Source of the DNA: JAASSS01 sp021767745
GTDB taxonomy: Bacteria; Pseudomonadota; Gammaproteobacteria; UBA5335
Direction of reading: 5' to 3'
NCBI GenBank assembly: GCA_034189165.1
Contig: JAXHVN010000024.1
Span: 55,003 to 119,002 of the forward strand
Length of the DNA: 64,000 nucleotides
Positions 59,751 through 64,000 of this stretch are shown here, piece by piece. Numbering within the stretch: the stretch's first letter is position 1; every line of letters begins with the position of its first letter. A program made the translations under genes and the position numbers. The notes below the pieces were generated by a model, which was not told the DNA's origin, did no database searches, and worked only from the letters and a program-made list of their open reading frames with translations.

Positions 59751-62054
59751 CTAGAGGAAGTCCAGGCCCTGGCCGTCGCGTCGGCGAATGCCGATCGTGG
59801 CCGGTTGCGGCAGGGCCGTCGTCACGCCGCCGGCGGTCGTGCCGTTGATGCGGCGCGGCCACTGGCTGGTGTAGGGCACGGTGCGCTGCTGCTCGAACAC
59901 CGCCTCGCCCCTCAGCGTCAGCAGTTCGACCGAGCGTGTCAGCGTCGCGGGCGCCGTCTCGGTGATGGGCATGTCCTCGCCGGGATGCTGCACGGAGAGG
60001 ATCAGCGTGTCGCCGATGAAGGTCGGGCCGGTCAGCTCGCAGCGGACGGGGCCGTAGGCGAAGGGCACGATCTGCCCGGCGAGTTCACCCTGGCTCGGCA
60101 CGTGAAACAGCCAGTTGTTGCCGAACACACCGACCAGCTGGTCGGCCGCCTCGGTACCGCCGTGGTCGATGGTGCGCAGGCCCGGATCCGCGCCGGTCGT
60201 GAAGCCGTTGTGGTGGCTGGTGGACATGTCGGTGACGCCCCAGAGGTTGCCGGCCCGATCGAAGGCGAGGTTGTCGACGTTGGCGAAGCCCGCACCGTCT
60301 TCGGCCCCGGCCTCCCCACCCTTGACGAACCGCTCCCAGCGGAAGGAGCGTCCGGTACCGTCGGCCGATCGTTCGATGATCTTGTAGAGCCCGCCGCTCG
60401 GCTGGGCCTCGTCGATGGCAGCGGTGTACTTCTGCACCGTGAAGATGCGCGAGTCCGGGTAGCCGTCATCGCCCGGCACACCGTCGGTGTAGGCGATGAA
60501 CACGGCGTTGGTGTGGGGATGGACCTCGATGTCCTCGGGGCGGGCAGTCGGTGTGCCGCCGACGAGGTTCCCCACCGGGAAGCAGTCCACCAGCGCCGCG
60601 CCGAGGCTGTCGTAGAAATCGGCGAGGCGCTTGCCGCGATAGGCCGCCAGCACCTCTGCCTCGTTGTCGACGGTGACGTCGATCGTGCCGCCATCCGCGT
60701 CGGCACCGGCCAGCCCCGCCCGGCGCGGCAGCTTCACCAGCCCGCCACGATCGATTCGGCCACTCAGCGCGAGCTGGCGCGCGGTCAGTTCGCTCGGCAC
60801 GTTTGGCTCCGTCCGCGTGCCCGGCTCGATCGGAATCCATTCGCCGGTGCCATCGGCGTGATAGCGGGCGACGTGGAGCGTGCCCGCTTCCAGCAGGGCG
60901 GAATTGGCGCTGCCGGCGCATTGGTCGTAGCAGCCGTGGCTGACGAACTTCCAGGTGTGGCCGCCGCGCCGGTCATCGCCCATGTAGGCAACGAGCCTGC
61001 GGCCGTGGCAGGCGCGCAGGGCGATGTTCTCGTGGCGAAAGCGGCCAAGGGCGGTGTGCTTCTTCGGCCGATAGGCCGGATCGTTCATGCGCGCCGGATC
61101 GATCTCCACCATCCAGCCGTATTTCTCGCCGGCAAGGCCAAAGCGTGCGCCGACGCTGTCCGGCAGATAGCCGACCTGTATGCCCGCCGGCAGCACGGCC
61201 TCGGTCACCGCGGACTGAAAATTCTCCTCCGCCGACATGAAGCTGTTCCACGGCGTCATGCCGCCCGAGCAGTTCGCCTGCGTGCCGATGATCCGGTTGC
61301 CGAGGCCATCGCCGTCGACCGCCGCGAACACCTCGCGCGCCGCCGGGCCGGTGCCGACGAAATACGCCGCGTCCCCCTCCTGATGCGGGCGCGGTCCCCA
61401 GCGCGTCACGCCGCCGACGTCGGCATTGATCGCCAGGCCCGACAGGCCGTGGTAGCGCCGGTTGGCTGGATCGCGACCGACCACGCGGTACTGCGGATCC
61501 TGCAGCGTACGGCGGATGCGCACCAGCGAGCCGCCGACGTTGTAGAGCGCCTCGCCGGCCGCCTCCCGGGGCGACTCGGGCGTGAAGCCAACCACCGCCG
61601 CGAAGGCGTCCTCCCACGGGTAGCTCACGTACTCGTGATTCACGAACAGATAGCCGTCCAGGCGGCCGCGCAGCGCGGCGAAGCCTGTCCAGTCGTGGTT
61701 GTAGCCGCAGTAGTCGTGCGGATTGGCGTAGACCCGATCGCCCCAGGAGAGGATCACGTACGTCTCGTACTCCGGCGGCACGACCACATCGTCGATGACC
61801 GCGTAGCTCGCCAGCTCGCTCTGCGCGGCTGCAGGCAGCGTCCGGCCGGCGCCGTCGGGGCCGCTCGGCAGCCAGCTCGCCAGTTCGGTGTAGATCGTCA
61901 GCGGGTGTGGCAGGCGCACCGGCGTGAAGCGCGGGGCATCATCCGGCCGGCCGGCGCGGGCCGGTCGCAGCAGCAGCCCGGGTGCGCCAAGGGCGGCGCC
62001 GGTGGCGCCGGCGCCCAGAAAGGCGAGGAAATCGCGGCGGGATAGCTCTTGCAT
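59751..62054 (-). CDS. phoX: PhoX-type alkaline phosphatase, Tat-exported
   Basis: 767 residues from the ATG at 62054. LSRRDFLAFLGAGATGAALG is a twin-arginine signal; the rest is the DUF839/PhoX beta-propeller. Family features: NHDWTGFAAL, NCSGGMTPWNSFMSAEENF, KHTALGRFRHEN and HPHTNAVFIAYTD. PhoX hydrolyses phosphate monoesters outside the inner membrane using calcium and iron. The length is larger than the roughly 600-residue classical form but normal for the longer DUF839 proteins. A Pho-box-like sequence lies about 85 bases upstream. It ends against ilvD with no obvious terminator. Confidence 0.9.
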   Translation of the reverse strand: MQELSRRDFLAFLGAGATGAALGAPGLLLRPARAGRPDDAPRFTPVRLPHPLTIYTELASWLPSGPDGAGRTLPAAAQSELASYAVIDDVVVPPEYETYVILSWGDRVYANPHDYCGYNHDWTGFAALRGRLDGYLFVNHEYVSYPWEDAFAAVVGFTPESPREAAGEALYNVGGSLVRIRRTLQDPQYRVVGRDPANRRYHGLSGLAINADVGGVTRWGPRPHQEGDAAYFVGTGPAAREVFAAVDGDGLGNRIIGTQANCSGGMTPWNSFMSAEENFQSAVTEAVLPAGIQVGYLPDSVGARFGLAGEKYGWMVEIDPARMNDPAYRPKKHTALGRFRHENIALRACHGRRLVAYMGDDRRGGHTWKFVSHGCYDQCAGSANSALLEAGTLHVARYHADGTGEWIPIEPGTRTEPNVPSELTARQLALSGRIDRGGLVKLPRRAGLAGADADGGTIDVTVDNEAEVLAAYRGKRLADFYDSLGAALVDCFPVGNLVGGTPTARPEDIEVHPHTNAVFIAYTDGVPGDDGYPDSRIFTVQKYTAAIDEAQPSGGLYKIIERSADGTGRSFRWERFVKGGEAGAEDGAGFANVDNLAFDRAGNLWGVTDMSTSHHNGFTTGADPGLRTIDHGGTEAADQLVGVFGNNWLFHVPSQGELAGQIVPFAYGPVRCELTGPTFIGDTLILSVQHPGEDMPITETAPATLTRSVELLTLRGEAVFEQQRTVPYTSQWPRRINGTTAGGVTTALPQPATIGIRRRDGQGLDFL

Positions 62055-62139
62055 CACTGCCTCTGCGCCGGTGGAGCGCCGCCCGGCAGCGCCACCTCGA
62101 GAATGGCGGAACAGCCTAAGCCGGCCGTCGGCGCCGAGT

Positions 62140-62157
62140 TTGACGGTTTGATGACGC
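62140..62157 (-). promoter_or_regulatory. Pho-box-like site upstream of phoX
   Basis: On the minus strand GCGTCATCAAACCGTCAA gives two PhoB-type half repeats (cTGTCAT, 5 of 7 each) 11 bases apart with a four-base spacer. It is 86-103 bases before the phoX ATG, a normal position for PhoB activation. Confidence 0.4.
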
Positions 62158-62232
62158 AACGGGCCCGGACGCCGCTTGGGCAACCGGCGCCCGCGGCGTC
62201 ACACTGGCAGCAGGGCAGCGGCAGGAGCCGGC

Positions 62233-63423
62233 ATGCACGGACCGACGCAGCAGGGGGGAACGACGGGCAGGCTGCCGGCGCAGATCTGGGCGCTCGGGCT
62301 GGTCAGCCTGTTCATGGATATCGCCTCGGAGACGGTTCACGCGCTGCTGCCGGTGTTCCTGGTCACCAGCCTCGGCGCCAGCGTGGCGATGGTCGGCCTG
62401 ATCGAGGGCGTGGGCGAGTCCACCGCCGCGTTCGCCAAGGTAGGGTCGGGCTGGCTGAGCGACCGCCTGCGCCGGCGCAAGGGGCTGGTCGTGCTCGGCT
62501 ACACCCTCGGTGCTCTCTCCAAACCCGCCTTCGCCGTGGCGCCGGCCGCCGGCTGGGTGATGGGCGCGCGTTTCGTCGACCGGCTGGGCAAGGGCATCCG
62601 CGGTGCCCCGCGCGATGCCCTGATCGGCGATCTCGCCCCGGCGCCGCTGCGCGGCGCCGCCTTCGGCCTGCGCCAGTCGCTGGATACGGCGGGCGCCTTT
62701 CTCGGTCCGCTGGCGGCCATCGCCCTGATGGCGCTGACCGGCGGGCAGTTCCGGCTCGTCTTCTGGCTGGCCGTGATCCCGGGGCTGGTGGCCGTAGCCA
62801 TCCTGGTGCTGGCGGTCCGGGAGCCGCCACGGCCGGCCGGCGTGAACGCGCCGTCGATCCGCTGGCACGAACTGCCGGCGTTGGGGCGCCGCTACTGGGG
62901 TGTGGTGGCGGTCGCCGGCGTGCTGACGCTCGCCCGCTTCAGCGTCGCCTTCCTGATCCTGCGTGCCGAGGGCGCCGGCCTGTCGCTGGCACTGACGCCG
63001 GCGGTGCTGGTGGTGATGAACCTCGCCTACTCGGCCTCGGCCTGGCCGATGGGCGCGCTGTCCGACCGCATGCCTCGCCGGCATCTGCTGACGGCCGGCT
63101 TCGCCGTGCTGATGCTCGCCCAGCTCGTGCTGGCATTCGCGCCGGGCCTGCCGGCGGTGATGGCCGCCATCGCCCTGTGGGGGCTGCACATGGGCATGAC
63201 TCAGGGCCTGCTGGCGGCACTGGTGACCGACACCGCGCCCGCCCGGGCCCGTGGCAGTGCCTTCGGCCTGTTCCATCTGGTGAGCGGGCTGGCGCTGCTG
63301 GCGGCGAACTTCGTCGCCGGTGGCCTGTGGAGCCTGCTCGGGCCGGCCAGCACCTTCCTCGCCGGCGCGGCGTTCGCGGGCGTGGGTCTGGCAGGGCTCG
63401 CGCTGTACGCCTGGCGACGCTGA
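62233..63423 (+). CDS. MFS transporter
   Basis: 396 residues and twelve hydrophobic segments. The MFS loop 2-3 motif reads GSGWLSDRLRRRKG, with a second copy (GALSDRMPRRHLL) in the second half. AGGAG five bases before the ATG at 62233 decides the start. It resembles drug:proton antiporters in general fold. The substrate is unknown. It is divergent from phoX, so a link to phosphate or to a phosphatase product is possible but only by proximity. Confidence 0.88.
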   Translation: MHGPTQQGGTTGRLPAQIWALGLVSLFMDIASETVHALLPVFLVTSLGASVAMVGLIEGVGESTAAFAKVGSGWLSDRLRRRKGLVVLGYTLGALSKPAFAVAPAAGWVMGARFVDRLGKGIRGAPRDALIGDLAPAPLRGAAFGLRQSLDTAGAFLGPLAAIALMALTGGQFRLVFWLAVIPGLVAVAILVLAVREPPRPAGVNAPSIRWHELPALGRRYWGVVAVAGVLTLARFSVAFLILRAEGAGLSLALTPAVLVVMNLAYSASAWPMGALSDRMPRRHLLTAGFAVLMLAQLVLAFAPGLPAVMAAIALWGLHMGMTQGLLAALVTDTAPARARGSAFGLFHLVSGLALLAANFVAGGLWSLLGPASTFLAGAAFAGVGLAGLALYAWRR

Positions 63424-63463
63424 TCGAGCCGGGCATGCCGCCCGGCCGGTACACTCGCGCGGC

Positions 63464-64000
63464 ATGACCGAGTCCGATTCCGCTCTCGCGCCCGCGGCGC
63501 GCTACCGCCAGGCGCAGCAGTGGCTGGTCGCCCAACCGGCCCTGCGGGCAGCGCTGACGGCCCGGCTGGCTGCGCTGCCCGCCCGCCTGCCGGCGGCGCT
63601 GCGCCCTACCCGCCCGATCCGTCTCGAGTACACGCTGCGCGGTTGCGCCGCCGGCCGCGCCGGGCCGGAGGCGATTCGCCTGAACCCCGTGCTGCTGCAG
63701 GAGAACCAGGCTGCCTTCCTCGACGAGGTGCTGCCGCACGAGTTCGCCCACTGCGCCGTACTGCAGCGGGTGCCCGGCGCGCCGGCGCATGGCGCGCAGT
63801 GGCAGCGCATCATGGCGCTGCTCGACGTTCCGGCACGCCGCTGCCACGGCTTCGACACGCGCAACGCCCGCACCCGCCGGCTGGTCCGTCATCCCTATCG
63901 TTGCGGCTGCGGCCCGCTCGAGCTGACCAGCATCCGCCACCGGCGCATCCAGCAGGGCGCCCGTTACCACTGCCGGCGTTGCGGCCAGGCGCTGTGTCCC
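63464..64000 (+). CDS. SprT-like zinc metalloprotease-domain protein, truncated by the window
   Basis: 179 residues to the window edge with no stop. HExxH zinc motif LPHEFAHCAV and downstream HGAQWQRIMALL as in SprT/Spartan proteins. Then the C-terminal zinc ribbon begins (YRCGCG...YHCRRCGQALC). Bacterial SprT-domain proteins are poorly characterised; eukaryotic Spartan cleaves DNA-crosslinked proteins. The ATG at 63464 has no strong ribosome site. It is 40 bases after the MFS gene. Confidence 0.88.
   Translation, partial: MTESDSALAPAARYRQAQQWLVAQPALRAALTARLAALPARLPAALRPTRPIRLEYTLRGCAAGRAGPEAIRLNPVLLQENQAAFLDEVLPHEFAHCAVLQRVPGAPAHGAQWQRIMALLDVPARRCHGFDTRNARTRRLVRHPYRCGCGPLELTSIRHRRIQQGARYHCRRCGQALCP

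Noticed and set aside
1..64000. tRNA, rRNA, CRISPR arrays, insertion sequences, prophage or integrase genes
   Set aside because: No tRNA-like T-loop, repeat-spacer pattern, transposase or integrase motif was seen; this was a reading by eye, so tRNAscan-SE and ISfinder runs would settle it.

Overview
The window is a stretch of chromosome from a high-GC Gammaproteobacterium. The evidence is the very GC-rich coding sequence, the outer-membrane assembly genes (lptD, surA), and gene orders typical of that class: lptD-surA-pdxA-rsmA-apaG-apaH, mreBCD-mrdA-rodA-mltB-rlpA-dacA, hisBHAFIE-tatABC and gatCAB. A split B12-dependent ribonucleotide reductase (nrdJa/nrdJb) and an AmgK/MurU cell-wall recycling pair recall Pseudomonas-like lineages, but the species cannot be named from sequence alone. 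I saw no rRNA, tRNA, CRISPR array, insertion sequence or prophage; this looks like core chromosome with some accessory genes at both ends.

Layout. 1-650: the start of a probable heavy-metal efflux operon (TolC-like factor and a small His-containing membrane protein). 0.8-9.1 kb: a DUF2254 membrane protein, a ferritin-like protein, a flavin monooxygenase, and a TetR regulator facing an acrAB-type RND pump. 9.5-12.5 kb: nrdJb/nrdJa. 12.8-21.1 kb: DegQ-like protease, TauE-type exporter, GNAT-nitrilase fusion, M16 lipoprotein peptidase and a lone cobB. 21.4-26.8 kb: dtd-hisBHAFIE-tatABC. 26.85-27.3 kb: a non-protein interval that I read as a CsrB/RsmZ-type regulatory RNA with a GacA-type upstream site and a strong terminator. 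27.3-31.1 kb: PhzF-like isomerase, lgt-thyA-folA, apaH. 31.1-37.3 kb: lptD-surA-pdxA-rsmA-usp-apaG-apaH on the minus strand. 37.4-49.4 kb: amgK-murU facing a long minus-strand operon mreBCD-mrdA-rodA-mltB-rlpA-dacA-dat-ybeD-lipB. 49.5-53.6 kb: gatCAB-hslO. 53.8-64 kb: two Tat-signal phosphatases (a purple-acid-type metallophosphoesterase and PhoX), an aldo/keto reductase, a LysR-ilvD divergent pair, an MFS transporter and the start of a SprT-like protease.

How the genes work together. The 39-49 kb operon makes the cell-elongation machine (MreBCD, PBP2, RodA), trims peptides (DacA) and cleaves glycan (MltB, RlpA). The neighbouring AmgK/MurU can re-enter released MurNAc/GlcNAc into synthesis, and Dat can use released D-alanine. 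The two secreted phosphatases carry twin-arginine signals that the tatABC genes in this window could serve, and phoX has a Pho-box-like site upstream. The points most worth a second look are the CsrB-like RNA with its upstream site, two essential-pathway genes with no ATG/GTG/TTG where the protein should begin (pdxA, apparent CTG; mreC, apparent GTC or ATC), and a universal stress protein embedded by one-base overlaps in the lptD-apaH operon.
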